From Streptomyces piniterrae (GTDB taxonomy: Bacteria; Actinomycetota; Actinomycetes; Streptomycetales; Streptomycetaceae): a stretch of 64,000 nt of DNA. The stretch is taken from assembly GCF_005048155.1 (NCBI RefSeq), contig NZ_SUMB01000016.1, forward strand, positions 62,001-126,000. The letters run 5' to 3'. A program made the translations under genes and the position numbers. The notes below the pieces were generated by a model, which ran no database searches, was not told where the DNA came from, and saw only the letters and a list, made by a program, of their open reading frames with translations. Positions 24,972 to 34,540 of this stretch are shown here, piece after piece; position 1 is the stretch's first letter; each line of letters starts with the position of its first letter.

Positions 24972-25856
24972 CTAGTCGTTGCCGGACAGCAGCTGCACCA
25001 GCCGCAGCATCTCCAGGTAGATCCACACCAGGGTCATGGTGAGGCCGAAGGCCGCCAGCCAGGACTCCTCGCGCGGAGCGCCGTACGCGATGCCGTCCTC
25101 GACCTGCTTGAAGTCCAGGGCCAGGAACAGCGCGCCGAGCAGCACGCCGGCGATGCCGAAGACGATGCCCAGGCCGCCGCTGCGGAAGCCGAGGCCGTCA
25201 CCGCCGCCGAAGACCATGAAGAGCAGGTTGACCATCTGCAGCGCCACGAAGCCCATCGCGGCGATGATCACGAAGCGGGTGAAGCGGGCGTTGACCCGCA
25301 CGATGCGGGTCTTGTACGCGATGAGCATGACGACGAAGACCGCCATCGTGCCGAGCACCGCCTGCATCGGCGCACCGGGCTTGACCCACTGGTTGACGGC
25401 GTTGCTCAGCGCACCGAGGAAGAGGCCCTCGAAGGCGGCGTAGGCCAGGATCAGCGCGGGCGACGGCTTGCGCTTGAAGCTCTGGACCAGGCCGAGCACC
25501 ATCGCGATGAGCGCGGCGCCGATGGCCAGTCCCATGCTCAGGTTCATGACCCAGGCGACGGTGGCGCCGACGATCACGGTGCCGAGCGTGAGGCCCGTGC
25601 GGATGAGCACGTCATCCATCGTCATCGGGCGGGTCTGCGGCGTGTGCTGCGGCGGTGCCTGGGTCAGGCCCTGCTGGCCCTGGGCGTACGGGTTGGCGTC
25701 CTGCGGCGCGTAGGGGTTGCCGCCCTGCGCGTACGGGTTGGCTCCGGCGTAGGGGTTCGCGGCGGGTCCCCCGGCCTGCGGCGCTGCGTTGAAGCCCGCG
25801 TAGCCGGTGCCGCGGCTGAACTGCCGACGCGAGAAGACCGGGTTACTGCTCCTCAT
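24972..25856 (-). CDS. Bax inhibitor-1/YccA-like membrane protein
   Basis: A 294-residue protein with a Pro/Gly/Tyr/Asn-rich cytoplasmic N-terminus of about 70 residues containing repeated NPYAQG-type motifs, followed by seven hydrophobic segments (from about residue 95). It carries features of the BI-1/YccA family, including SFKRKPSPALILAYAAFEGLFLGALS and the C-terminal acidic LDFKQVEDGI segment. The ATG at 25856 has GGAGGAG upstream. The family is linked to calcium leak/stress responses in other organisms; the role here is not known. It is monocistronic. Confidence 0.93.
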   Translation of the reverse strand: MRSSNPVFSRRQFSRGTGYAGFNAAPQAGGPAANPYAGANPYAQGGNPYAPQDANPYAQGQQGLTQAPPQHTPQTRPMTMDDVLIRTGLTLGTVIVGATVAWVMNLSMGLAIGAALIAMVLGLVQSFKRKPSPALILAYAAFEGLFLGALSNAVNQWVKPGAPMQAVLGTMAVFVVMLIAYKTRIVRVNARFTRFVIIAAMGFVALQMVNLLFMVFGGGDGLGFRSGGLGIVFGIAGVLLGALFLALDFKQVEDGIAYGAPREESWLAAFGLTMTLVWIYLEMLRLVQLLSGND

Positions 25857-26340
25857 CTCACTCCTCCATGGCCGCCCAGCGCGGCCTTGACGCATAAGCG
25901 TAATGGCTTGGCAAAGACACGTCCCTAGTTCTTGAGCAGGATCTTCCCCCGGAACGACGGACGGTGCTTGCGCTACCTGGAGGACGTTCGGGGGCGTCCA
26001 GAGGTGCCCGAGCGTGGTGCGGTACCCGGGCGGGGTGCCTGAACCGTTAATTCCGCCTATGGAATCCGATAAAGGTCTGATCGCAGGAGGCCGGCAGGCA
26101 ACCGAATCGCGTCGGCCTCCGTCTTGTCTGGTAGCCGGAACATGCCCTGCCATGCCGGATCCGGGTCGACGGCGTTTCGATGCCGCACGGATGACACGCC
26201 GTCATGACTCGACCAGCGGGGCATCTCTTCGCACCGCATATGCCGGTCACCGCCCGTAAAGGTGAGGGCACGGACGGCTGACAACCGGGGGTGCAGATGG
26301 GTCTATTCTGGCCGGAAACAGCAGCGATAAGAGGGTTGAG
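25857..26340. other. Intergenic region of 484 bases, no gene seen
   Basis: Divergent promoter region between the BI-1-like gene and the glycopolymer genes. An ACGCATAAGCGT imperfect palindrome lies at about 25890-25901, near the BI-1 promoter. A TATTCT hexamer at 26304-26309, some 30 bases before the GTG at 26341, is a possible -10 for the glycopolymer transcript. Several inverted repeats near 26085-26150 may give a structured leader. Open frames here lack codon bias. Confidence 0.4.
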
Positions 26341-29196
26341 GTGCCTGTGCCTGACGTCTCAGTAGTCGTCATTGTCTACAACGACGCCGACCGGTTGCCG
26401 ACCGCTGTCCAGTCCGTACTGGATCAAACGCTCCGGGACGTCGAGGTGGTGATCGTCGACGATTGCAGCACCGACCGGTCCTTCGAAGTGGCGCAGCATC
26501 TCGCCGCCGTCCATCCAGGGCGGGTAAGAGCCTTCCAGTTGCCGGAGAACAGCGGCGCGGGGGGTGAGCCCCGTAACGTCGGCATCCAGCACACGGCGGG
26601 GAAGTACGTCATGTTCCTGGACAGCGATGACGTCCTGGAGCACAACGCCTGCCGCAATATGCTGGAGGCCGCCGAGGAGACCGGCTCCGACATTGTTTCC
26701 GGTCTGTGCGTGCGGCTGCACAAGGACACCCGGAACCAGAAGCGTGACGAGTGGTACGCGTGGCTCTATTCCACGACCCGCACGCTGGAGTCCGTCACGG
26801 AATTGCCCGACCTGTTTGTGTGGGACACCCTTTCCACCAACAAGTGCTACCGCCGTGATTTCCTCGTCGAGAACAATCTCCTCTTTCCCAAGGGGATGTT
26901 CTACGAGGACCTGATGTTTATTGCCGATGCCTATCTCGCGGCGAAGCGCATCACCCTGATCCCCAATCAGGTCTACTTCTGGCACGTGTACGAGAAGGCG
27001 ACCGTGAAGTCGGTGACGAACCGGCGGCACGAGATGACCAACTACGCGCACCGGCTGGAGATCCACCAGCGTATCGACGCGCTGCTGGAGGAGCGCGGGC
27101 TCACCGAGATGAAGCTCGCCAAGGACGTAAAATTCCTCAAGCACGACCTGGTGCTGCATCTGCGGGACCTGCCGTTCCGCAGTGAGTCGTACCGCCGGGA
27201 ATTCGCCGAACTCTCCCGTGAATATCTCGCGAGTATCTCCCCCGAGGCGTATGAGCGCGTCCAGCCCATTCAGGCCATCTGTGCGTATCTGCTGCAACAG
27301 GGTGACTGGGAGAATCTGATTCCCGCGGTGGACACGCTCACCAACCGCGACAAGGTCTCGTCGCCGCTCGCCGAGCACGACGGCCGGATCTACTGGTGCG
27401 ACGGGCATTTCGACGACACGTTCGGGCGCGCCGTCCTCGACGTCACCGACATCGGCTACCACGAGAAGCCGGTCAACAAGCTGTTCCTGCGCAACCAGCT
27501 CACCCGGTTCTCCGAGGCCGGCCGTACGGCGTCGCTGGCCGGCCGGATCACCAATCCGCTCGGGGTCATCCCCCCGGGCGCGAAGCTGACCGGCGAGCTG
27601 GAGTTCAGCGCCCGCCGGCGCAGCCTGCAGTCCTTCACCTTCCCGGTGCGGGTGCTGCGCCACGAAGGCGACACCCTTTACTGGGAGACCACGGCGGACA
27701 TCACCGCGCGGCTGCGTCCCCTGGGCATCGTCGACACCATCTGGGACGTCCGGCTGTCCCTGGACGTCGACGGGGTGCGCACCACGACCCGGCTCACGGT
27801 CGCCGACACCGAGCTGGCCGGTGGGCCGCTGCCGGTCCGGCCGCGGCTGACGCGGATGGTCGCCGACCACATCGAGCCGCATATCTCCGTCCGGGGCCAT
27901 CTCGCGTTCCGGCTGGTGAGCGAGAGCCGCAGCGGCGAGCGCGTCCAGGAACTGATCGCGCGCGGTGTGCAGGGAAAGCCGGGCACACTCGCCAAGGCGG
28001 GCTACCGCAAGGCGAAGACGCTGCGCAAGAGCCTGGTGTCGGGTGACAACAAACTCCGCGTGTATCACGAGGTGTTCAGCCGGCTGCCCATCAAGAAGCG
28101 CACCGTCGTCTTCGAAAGCCACCTCGGCAAGCAGTTCAGCGACAGCCCGCGTGCCATCTACGAGGAGATGCGCCGGCAGGGCCTGGACTTCGAGGCGATC
28201 TGGGCGTACAGCGGGTCGCCGAAGGACTTTCCGCAGGACGTCACCCTCGTGCGGCGGTGGTCGCTGGCGTATCTCAAGGCGCTGGCGCAGGCCGAGTTCT
28301 GGGTGGACAACCAGAGTTATCCGCTCAAGCTGACCAAGCGTCCGGAGACCACCTACATCCAGACGTGGCACGGTTCGGCGCTGAAGAAGATGGGCTTCGA
28401 CCAGCCGGCGCTGAAGGCCACCACCCGGCAGGAACAGTCGGAACAGCAGCGTTCGCTGGACCGCTTCGACCGTTTCCTGGTCCGGTCCGAGCACGATGTG
28501 CGCACCTTGGCGAAGGCCTTCCGGCTCAAGGAGAAGACCCTGCTGCGGGCGGGTTATCCGCGCAATGACGCTCTGGTCAGGTCCCGGCAGCGGGAGGCGG
28601 AGCTCGGCCACCGGGAACGCGGGCCGCTCGCCGCCGAGTTGGGAATTCCCGACGACAAGACCGTGCTGCTGTACGCGCCGACGTTCCGCAAGGTGGGCGG
28701 CCGGCACGGCCGCTTCGAGCTGCCTTTCGACGTGGAGCGTTTCGCCGAGCAGTTCGGCGACCGCTACGTCCTCCTCGTGCGGTCGCACTACCTCAATCAT
28801 GTGGTGCTGCCGCCGACGGTTCAGGGCAAGGTCGTCGACGTCTCCGCGCGGCATGACATCACGCCGATCCTGGAACTGGCCGACGGGCTGATCACGGACT
28901 ACTCGTCGGTGATGTTCGACTACGCCCTGCTCGACCGGCCGTTGGTGTTCTTCACCTACGACTACGACGAATACGTCCACGAGGGCCGCGGTACGTACTT
29001 CGATCTGCTGGAGCACGCACCCGGTCCGGTGGTCCACACCGAGGACGATTTCCACGAGACGATCAAATCGTTCGAGACGCAGGCCCTGGAATACGCGGCG
29101 GCCCGCCGGGAATTCGTCGCCAAGTTCGGAGAATACGACCGGGGCGACGCCGCACAGAGCATCGTCGATCAGTTCTTCGCGCAGTGGAGCCGTTGA
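26341..29196 (+). CDS. Bifunctional GT2 glycosyltransferase / CDP-glycerol glycerophosphotransferase-like
   Basis: A 951-residue cytoplasmic two-domain protein. Residues 1-about 220 form a GT-A family 2 domain with VSVVVIVYND, the VVIVDDCSTD block and the metal-binding DSD at 94-96. Residues about 220-560 are a linker/accessory part with beta-rich segments (LTGELEFSARRRSLQSFTFPV). Residues about 575-940 match the TagF/TagB polyol-phosphate polymerase family, with TYIQTWHGSALKKMG and ITDYSSVMFDYALLDRPLVFFTYDYDEY containing the catalytic His and nucleotide-binding residues. It probably elongates a teichoic-acid-like wall polymer. GTG start at 26341. Some low-bias codons at the N-terminal end suggest somewhat different origin from neighbours. 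Confidence 0.92.
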   Translation: MPVPDVSVVVIVYNDADRLPTAVQSVLDQTLRDVEVVIVDDCSTDRSFEVAQHLAAVHPGRVRAFQLPENSGAGGEPRNVGIQHTAGKYVMFLDSDDVLEHNACRNMLEAAEETGSDIVSGLCVRLHKDTRNQKRDEWYAWLYSTTRTLESVTELPDLFVWDTLSTNKCYRRDFLVENNLLFPKGMFYEDLMFIADAYLAAKRITLIPNQVYFWHVYEKATVKSVTNRRHEMTNYAHRLEIHQRIDALLEERGLTEMKLAKDVKFLKHDLVLHLRDLPFRSESYRREFAELSREYLASISPEAYERVQPIQAICAYLLQQGDWENLIPAVDTLTNRDKVSSPLAEHDGRIYWCDGHFDDTFGRAVLDVTDIGYHEKPVNKLFLRNQLTRFSEAGRTASLAGRITNPLGVIPPGAKLTGELEFSARRRSLQSFTFPVRVLRHEGDTLYWETTADITARLRPLGIVDTIWDVRLSLDVDGVRTTTRLTVADTELAGGPLPVRPRLTRMVADHIEPHISVRGHLAFRLVSESRSGERVQELIARGVQGKPGTLAKAGYRKAKTLRKSLVSGDNKLRVYHEVFSRLPIKKRTVVFESHLGKQFSDSPRAIYEEMRRQGLDFEAIWAYSGSPKDFPQDVTLVRRWSLAYLKALAQAEFWVDNQSYPLKLTKRPETTYIQTWHGSALKKMGFDQPALKATTRQEQSEQQRSLDRFDRFLVRSEHDVRTLAKAFRLKEKTLLRAGYPRNDALVRSRQREAELGHRERGPLAAELGIPDDKTVLLYAPTFRKVGGRHGRFELPFDVERFAEQFGDRYVLLVRSHYLNHVVLPPTVQGKVVDVSARHDITPILELADGLITDYSSVMFDYALLDRPLVFFTYDYDEYVHEGRGTYFDLLEHAPGPVVHTEDDFHETIKSFETQALEYAAARREFVAKFGEYDRGDAAQSIVDQFFAQWSR

Positions 29197-30365
29197 TGAG
29201 CAAGCCGAACGCCGCCCAGCCGCGGGACATCTTCTTCGTCTCCAACAGCGTCAACGAGCTGGGAGGCATTACCAGTTGGTCGCACCAGATGGCCCGTCTC
29301 TTCAGCGAGCGGGGCCACCGGGTGCACGTCGTCGGCGTGGTGCCGCCGCCCCAGGGCCGGGTGCACGAGCTGGCCGACGACCTGCCGTACAAGACCACCA
29401 CGCTCTACGACGAGCACCCGCCGAGCGTCCGTCCGGTTCGCGGGCTCAAGGACAGGCTCAACCTCGTCGAGCAGCGTCGCCGCACCGCCCGAGAGGCCGG
29501 GATGCGGGAGCAGGCGGCCAAGATGAGCGCCCTGTTCCGGGCGGCCAGGCCCGGCGGGATCGTGATCGTCACCCAGGTGTGGGCGATGGAGTGGGTCGCG
29601 CTCGCCCACACCGCGGGTCTGCAGGTCATCGGAATGAGCCATGAGTCGTTCGCGACCTGCCGCAAGTCGTCCCGCTTCCAGCGGGTCAAGCGGTTTTACG
29701 CGGACACCGACCGGATGTTGACGCTCACCCGCGAGGACGCCGACCACTGGATCCGCCAGCGGCTCGACAACGTCGGATTCATGCCGAACCCGCTGCCGTT
29801 CTTCCCCGACGTACCGTCCGACCGGTCCCGCAAGTGCGTGGTCAGCATCGGCCGGTTGCACGAGGAGAAGGGCGTGGACCTGCTCCTGGAGGCGTGGGCG
29901 CAGGTCGCGCCGCGGCATCCGGACTGGACGCTGCGGATCTACGGCTCCGGCGAGGAGGCGGAGGCGCTGCGCAAGCAGGCCGCGGAGCTGGGGGTGGCCG
30001 CCAGTGTCGAGTGGATGGGGCGGACCGGCGACGTCCCCGGGGCGCTGCGGGAGGGCTCGGTATTCGCCCTGAGTTCGCGCGGCGAGGGCTTCCCGCTGGC
30101 CCCTATGGAGGCGATGGCGACCGCCGTTCCCTGTGTGGCCTTCGACGTGGCGCCGGGTGTCCGCGAGATCATCACGGACGGGGTGGACGGATTCCTCGCT
30201 CCCCCGGGCAATATCACCGAATTCGCCCGGCATCTCGAGACCCTGATCTCCGACAAGGAGCTTCGGGACACGATGGGTGAGGCCGCGCGGGAGAACATCC
30301 AGCGGTTCTCCACCGAGGAGATTGTCGGCCGCTGGGAGGACCTGTTCGCCCTCGTGGAGCGGTGA
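29196..30365 (+). CDS. GT4 family glycosyltransferase
   Basis: A 389-residue GT-B retaining glycosyltransferase. The N-terminal domain has a NELGGITSWSHQMARLF glycine loop, and the C-terminal donor domain has SIGRLHEEKGVDLLLEAW (about residue 213) and the EGFPLAPMEAMATAVPCVAFD block with the ExxxxxE motif. The ATG overlaps the stop of the TagF-like gene by four bases, so the two act in one pathway, most likely adding sugar to a cell-wall polymer or making its linkage unit. A 19-bp perfect hairpin follows directly. Confidence 0.94.
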   Translation: MSKPNAAQPRDIFFVSNSVNELGGITSWSHQMARLFSERGHRVHVVGVVPPPQGRVHELADDLPYKTTTLYDEHPPSVRPVRGLKDRLNLVEQRRRTAREAGMREQAAKMSALFRAARPGGIVIVTQVWAMEWVALAHTAGLQVIGMSHESFATCRKSSRFQRVKRFYADTDRMLTLTREDADHWIRQRLDNVGFMPNPLPFFPDVPSDRSRKCVVSIGRLHEEKGVDLLLEAWAQVAPRHPDWTLRIYGSGEEAEALRKQAAELGVAASVEWMGRTGDVPGALREGSVFALSSRGEGFPLAPMEAMATAVPCVAFDVAPGVREIITDGVDGFLAPPGNITEFARHLETLISDKELRDTMGEAARENIQRFSTEEIVGRWEDLFALVER

Positions 30366-30380
30366 CCCGACAACGGGCAT

Positions 30381-30424
30381 AACGAGTAGGGGCCGCCGGC
30401 ATTCACCGGCGGCCCCTACTCGTT
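30381..30424. terminator. Strong bidirectional terminator
   Basis: A 19-bp perfect stem (30381-30399 with 30406-30424) with loop CATTCA lies between the GT4 gene and the convergent bldA tRNA gene. It begins 15 bases after the GT4 stop and 45 bases beyond the tRNA 3' end and should serve both. Confidence 0.85.
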
Positions 30425-30468
30425 GAAAATTCAGGTAGCGACCTTCTGAGACGGCCGCGCACCGGCAG

Positions 30469-30550
30469 TGCCCGGAGCCGGACTTGAACCGGCACGGCCC
30501 GTAGGCCAGCGAGGTTTAAGCTCGCCGTGTCTGCATTCCACCATCCGGGC
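30469..30550 (-). tRNA. bldA: tRNA-Leu, anticodon UAA (bldA)
   Basis: Reading the minus strand, 82 bases fold as a type II tRNA: acceptor GCCCGGA with TCCGGGC, D arm GTG/CAC, anticodon stem GCGAG/CTCGC with loop CTTAAAC (anticodon TAA at 30518-30516), variable arm stem GGCC-TAC-GGGCC, T arm GCCGG-TTCAAGT-CCGGC, discriminator A. CCA is not encoded (the discriminator is followed by CTG). A leucine tRNA with UAA reads UUA codons, which in Streptomyces is the job of bldA, the developmental and antibiotic regulator; the sequence also agrees with the S. coelicolor bldA sequence as I remember it. It is a single tRNA gene, convergent with the glycopolymer module. Confidence 0.96.
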
Positions 30551-31039
30551 CTGGGATCCCCCATGCCGCCTCAAAGAGGGCAGCACGAGCGTAGCCCGCA
30601 GCGCACCAGGTAGATCGGCCGCTCATCCCGAGGTTGTCTTATTTTATTGGCAACTGAGGGTGCATCAGTGCCCGGTACAGGCCTTCGGCACATGCCTGAA
30701 GGCCAGCTTTGCGGTCGAGCGCCATGACGAAATTCGTGCCCGAATTGACGGAAACTCGATGCCCCGTCGAGGGGCCCTGTCACTCCCGCGCCGTACGACC
30801 GCCGGAACGCCTGACGCCCGCCTGACGCGCCGTCCGGTGCGGGGTGGCTCTCAGGGGGCCGTCTCCTCCCCAGGGATGACGGAGGGGACGCGGATACGCC
30901 CCAGGGTCGGTCCGAGGACGGGCACAGGGGTTGACGTCCCGGCCCCTTCTCCTGGCTGACGATGGAAGCCGTCCTCAGCACGCGGCCGAACGGCCACCGC
31001 GGACCAGACGGTCCCTCGTCCCGACAGGAGCTCCTCCCC
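30551..31039. other. Intergenic region upstream of bldA and ABC exporter, with AT-rich patch
   Basis: No gene is convincing here. On the minus strand, TACGCT at 30593-30588, 38 bases upstream of the tRNA 5' end, could be the bldA -10; the -35 is unclear. An AT-rich patch TTGTCTTATTTTATTGGC at 30635-30652 stands out against the very GC-rich surroundings. The right part leads into the ABC ATPase, whose GTG at 31040 has AGGAG nine bases before it. Confidence 0.35.
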
Positions 31040-31852
31040 GTGACCACCACCCACTCCGGCGTCTCCACCGCCACCCGCGCCACCGCGGTGGCCGCCCGCG
31101 CCACGGATCTCACCAAGGTCTACGGACAGGGCGAGACCCAGGTGGTCGCCCTGGACGCGGTCTCCGTCGACTTCCGGCAGGCCCAGTTCACCGCGATCAT
31201 GGGCCCCTCCGGGTCCGGCAAGTCGACGCTGATGCACTGCATGGCGGGGCTGGACGCGATCTCCGGCGGTTCGGCCAGGATCGGTGACGTCGAGCTGACC
31301 GGGCTCAAGGACAAGAAGCTCACCCAGCTGCGGCGCGACAAGATCGGCTTCATCTTCCAGGCGTTCAACCTGCTGCCCACCCTGAACGCCCTGGAGAACA
31401 TCACCCTCCCGATGGACATCGCGGGACGTAAGCCGGACCCCGCCTGGCTGGACCGCGTCGTGGAGACCGTCGGCCTGTCCGGCCGGCTCAAGCACCGCCC
31501 CAGCCAGCTCTCCGGCGGTCAGCAGCAGCGAGTGGCGGTCGCCCGCGCGCTCGCCTCCCGGCCCGAGATCATCTTCGCCGACGAGCCCACCGGCAACCTC
31601 GACTCGCGCTCCGGCGCCGAGGTCCTCGGCTTCCTGCGCAACTCCGTGCGCGAGCTGGGCCAGACCGTGGTGATGGTGACCCACGACCCGGTGGCGGCCT
31701 CGTACGCGGACCGGGTGATCTTCCTCGCCGACGGCCGGATAGTCGACGACATGCCCGACCCGACCGCCGACATGGTCCTCGAGCGGATGCTGCGTTTCTC
31801 CGGGGGTTCCCCCCGGACCCCCGGCTTCGACGCCAAGGGCCGTACCAGCTGA
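31040..31852 (+). CDS. ABC transporter ATP-binding protein (MacB/LolD type)
   Basis: A 270-residue ATPase of the LolD/MacB class. Walker A GPSGSGKS is at 55-62, the Q-loop FIFQAFNLLP near 112, signature LSGGQQQR near 157, Walker B IIFADEPTGNLDSRSG after it and the switch His in VMVTHDP. The GTG at 31040 is preferred over an upstream ATG at 30962 because of its AGGAG site and the family-typical length. It pairs with the 844-residue FtsX-like permease 51 bases downstream. Such mechanotransmission exporters move drugs, lipids or peptides or control cell-wall enzymes; the substrate is not known. Confidence 0.94.
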   Translation: MTTTHSGVSTATRATAVAARATDLTKVYGQGETQVVALDAVSVDFRQAQFTAIMGPSGSGKSTLMHCMAGLDAISGGSARIGDVELTGLKDKKLTQLRRDKIGFIFQAFNLLPTLNALENITLPMDIAGRKPDPAWLDRVVETVGLSGRLKHRPSQLSGGQQQRVAVARALASRPEIIFADEPTGNLDSRSGAEVLGFLRNSVRELGQTVVMVTHDPVAASYADRVIFLADGRIVDDMPDPTADMVLERMLRFSGGSPRTPGFDAKGRTS

Positions 31853-31903
31853 CCTTCAGCAGCCACTCCCCCTCCGGACCTCTCCTCCAGGACTGACCCA
31901 CTC

Positions 31904-34438
31904 ATGTTCCGTACCGCCTTGCGCAATGTGCTCGCGCACAAGGCCCGGCTGCTGATGACCGTGCTCGCCGTCATGCTCGGCGTGGCCTTCGTCTCCGGCA
32001 CCCTGGTCTTCACCTCGACCATCTCCGACGCCTACCAGAACAGCTCCCAAAAGGGCTTCGACAACGTCGATGTGGCCATCCAGCCGAAGTCCTCCGACAG
32101 CCCGAGCGGTGCGCCCGGCGCGGCCCCCAGGCTCGACCAGAAGCTGCTCGACGCGGCCGCCAGGGTGCCCGGCGCCGCCTCCGCCACCGGCACCGTCTCC
32201 GGCTTCACCGCCATCGCCGACAAGCACGGCAAGCTGATCGGCGACGGCTTCAGCACCCGCGGCGCCAACCTCTTCCCCGCCAAGGACGGCAAGGACGCCC
32301 GCTACCCGATGCGGGACGGCGTCGCCCCCAAGGCCGCCGACCAGTTCGCGCTGGACGCGCACACCGCGGACCGCGCGGGCTACAAGGTCGGCGACACCGT
32401 CCGGATATCCGTCGACGGACCGGTCCGCGAGCAGAAGCTGACCGGCATCTTCACCACCGATGACGGCACCGTCGCGGCCGGCGGCAGCCTCGCGCTGTTC
32501 GACACCCCGACCGCCCAGAAGCTGTTCGCCGCACCCGGTGAATTCAGCGGGATCGACGTCAAGGCCGCACCGGGCACGTCGCAGGGCGCCCTGAAGGCGG
32601 CGCTCGACAAGGTGCTGCCCAAGGACAGCGCGGAGACCACCACCGGCAAGCAGCTCGCCGACGACCAGGCCGACATGATCGCCAAGAGCATGGACGACAT
32701 GAAGACCGTCCTGCTGGTCTTCGCCGGTATCGCTCTCTTCGTCGGCGTCTTCATCATCGCCAACACCTTCACCATGCTGGTCGCCCAGCGCACCAAGGAG
32801 CTGGCGCTGATGCGGGCGGTCGGCGCCAGCCGCCGCCAGGTCACCCGCTCGGTGCTGATCGAGGCGTTCGTCGTCGGCGCGGTCGCCGCCGCCGCGGGCC
32901 TGGCGGCCGGTATCGGCATCGGTGCCGGGCTGCGCGCGCTGATGAGCGGCACCGGTGCGAAGGTGCCCGACGGCCCGCTGGTCGTCTCGCCGGCCGCGAT
33001 CCTGACCTCGCTGCTCGTCGGCATCGTGGTGACGGTCCTGGCCGCCTGGCTGCCGGGCCGGCGCGCCGCGAAGATCCCGCCGGTCGCCGCGATGAACAGC
33101 GTGCACGCCACCGCCACCACCAAGTCGCTGGTGGTCCGCAACACCATCGGCGCGCTCTTCGCGGGCGCGGGCGCCGCCGGCGTCCTGGTCGCCACCGGCA
33201 TGGAGGACGGCAGGGCCATGATGGCCGCGGGCGCGGCGGTGCTGCTGATCGGCGTGTTCATCCTGACGCCGCTGCTGTCCCGCCCGCTGATCGCCCTCGC
33301 CGCGCCCGTGCTGCGCACGTTCGGTATCTCCGGCAAGCTCGCCCGGCAGAACGCCGTCCGCAACCCGCGCCGTACCGCCGCCACGGCCTCCGCGCTGATG
33401 GTCGGGCTCACCCTGATCACCGGTCTCACGGTGATCGCGGGCAGCGTGCAGCAGAGCATCGACAAGATGGCCACCGCATCGCTGAAGGCCGACTACGTCG
33501 TCTCCATGGCCAGCCGGACACCGCTCTCCCCCGACGTCGCGAAGAAGCTCGACGGCCTGGACGAGGTCACCGCGGCCAGCCCGCTGCGCAACTCCCCGTC
33601 CCGGATAGCCGGCGGCGCCGAGTATCTGACCGGCGTCAACGGCAAGGACTTCGGCAAGCTCACCCGGCTCGACTTCACCGAGGGCTCCCTCGGTGAGCTC
33701 GGCGGCGAGCGGGCCGTCGTGGACGACGCGACCGCCAAGGCGAACGGCTGGAAGCCCGGCTCCCGTTTCCCGGTGACCTTCGAGGACGGCAAGAAGGGCG
33801 CGCTGACCGTCTCGGGCGTCTACCAGGGCAACGAGATGATCAAGGGCATCATCCTCGACAACGCCACCCTGGCCCCGCACCAGAAGCACGTCACCGATAT
33901 GCAGGTGATGGTCAAGATGGCCGGCGGCGCCTCCGAGGCGAGCAAGGACTCGCTGGTCAAGGCGCTGGGCGAGAACCCCGCGATCTCCGTCCAGGACAAG
34001 AAGGACGTCTCCGACGGCATCGCCCAGATATTCAGCCTGATGCTGAACATGCTCTACGGCCTGCTGGCCATGGCCGTGATCGTCGCGGTGCTCGGCGTCA
34101 TCAACACCCTGGCGATGTCGGTCTTCGAGCGCTCGCAGGAGATCGGCATGCTGCGCGCCATCGGCCTGGACCGGCGCGGCATCAAGCGGATGGTCCGCCT
34201 GGAGTCGCTGGTGATCTCACTGTTCGGCGGGGTGCTCGGGATCGGCCTGGGGGTGTTCTTCGGCTGGGCGGCCGGCGAGCTGATCGGCGGCTCGCTGGCG
34301 ACCTACGAGCTGGTGCTGCCGTGGGGCCGGATAGGCATCTTCCTCGCCATGGCCGCGCTCGTCGGGGTGCTGGCGGCGCTGTGGCCGGCGCGGCGGGCGG
34401 CCAGGCTGAACATGCTGGAGTCGATCAAGGCGGAGTAG
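31904..34438 (+). CDS. FtsX/MacB-like ABC permease, double-unit
   Basis: An 844-residue permease with the 'double FtsX' layout common in Streptomyces: TM1 at about 17-37, a large extracellular domain to about 260, three TM helices to about 390, two central TM helices near 410-460, TM near 500, a second extracellular domain to about 710 and three final TM helices. The last FtsX domain shows FERSQEIGMLRAIGLDRRGIKRMVRLE and the first KELALMRAVGASRRQVTRSVLIE. It should form the membrane part of the exporter with the ATPase at 31040. It is followed by a terminator hairpin. Confidence 0.94.
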   Translation: MFRTALRNVLAHKARLLMTVLAVMLGVAFVSGTLVFTSTISDAYQNSSQKGFDNVDVAIQPKSSDSPSGAPGAAPRLDQKLLDAAARVPGAASATGTVSGFTAIADKHGKLIGDGFSTRGANLFPAKDGKDARYPMRDGVAPKAADQFALDAHTADRAGYKVGDTVRISVDGPVREQKLTGIFTTDDGTVAAGGSLALFDTPTAQKLFAAPGEFSGIDVKAAPGTSQGALKAALDKVLPKDSAETTTGKQLADDQADMIAKSMDDMKTVLLVFAGIALFVGVFIIANTFTMLVAQRTKELALMRAVGASRRQVTRSVLIEAFVVGAVAAAAGLAAGIGIGAGLRALMSGTGAKVPDGPLVVSPAAILTSLLVGIVVTVLAAWLPGRRAAKIPPVAAMNSVHATATTKSLVVRNTIGALFAGAGAAGVLVATGMEDGRAMMAAGAAVLLIGVFILTPLLSRPLIALAAPVLRTFGISGKLARQNAVRNPRRTAATASALMVGLTLITGLTVIAGSVQQSIDKMATASLKADYVVSMASRTPLSPDVAKKLDGLDEVTAASPLRNSPSRIAGGAEYLTGVNGKDFGKLTRLDFTEGSLGELGGERAVVDDATAKANGWKPGSRFPVTFEDGKKGALTVSGVYQGNEMIKGIILDNATLAPHQKHVTDMQVMVKMAGGASEASKDSLVKALGENPAISVQDKKDVSDGIAQIFSLMLNMLYGLLAMAVIVAVLGVINTLAMSVFERSQEIGMLRAIGLDRRGIKRMVRLESLVISLFGGVLGIGLGVFFGWAAGELIGGSLATYELVLPWGRIGIFLAMAALVGVLAALWPARRAARLNMLESIKAE

Positions 34439-34540
34439 CGGACGGCCGCCGCAGGGCCTGGCCTGTCCGGCCCTGACCATCGGAGCCGCCACAGGGCCTG
34501 TCCGACCCTGACCCATAGGGCATAGGGCAGGCCCGAGGGC

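Noticed and set aside
26047..26284. Two overlapping small minus-strand frames in the gap before the glycopolymer genes
   Set aside because: No codon bias, no ribosome-binding site, and no recognisable product.
26359..29055. 898-codon minus-strand frame opposite the TagF-like gene
   Set aside because: Antisense frame of a well-supported gene; the product lacks domains and is typical shadow composition.
30468..30959. Plus-strand frame across bldA and its upstream region
   Set aside because: The sequence is a tRNA on the other strand; codon use is random.
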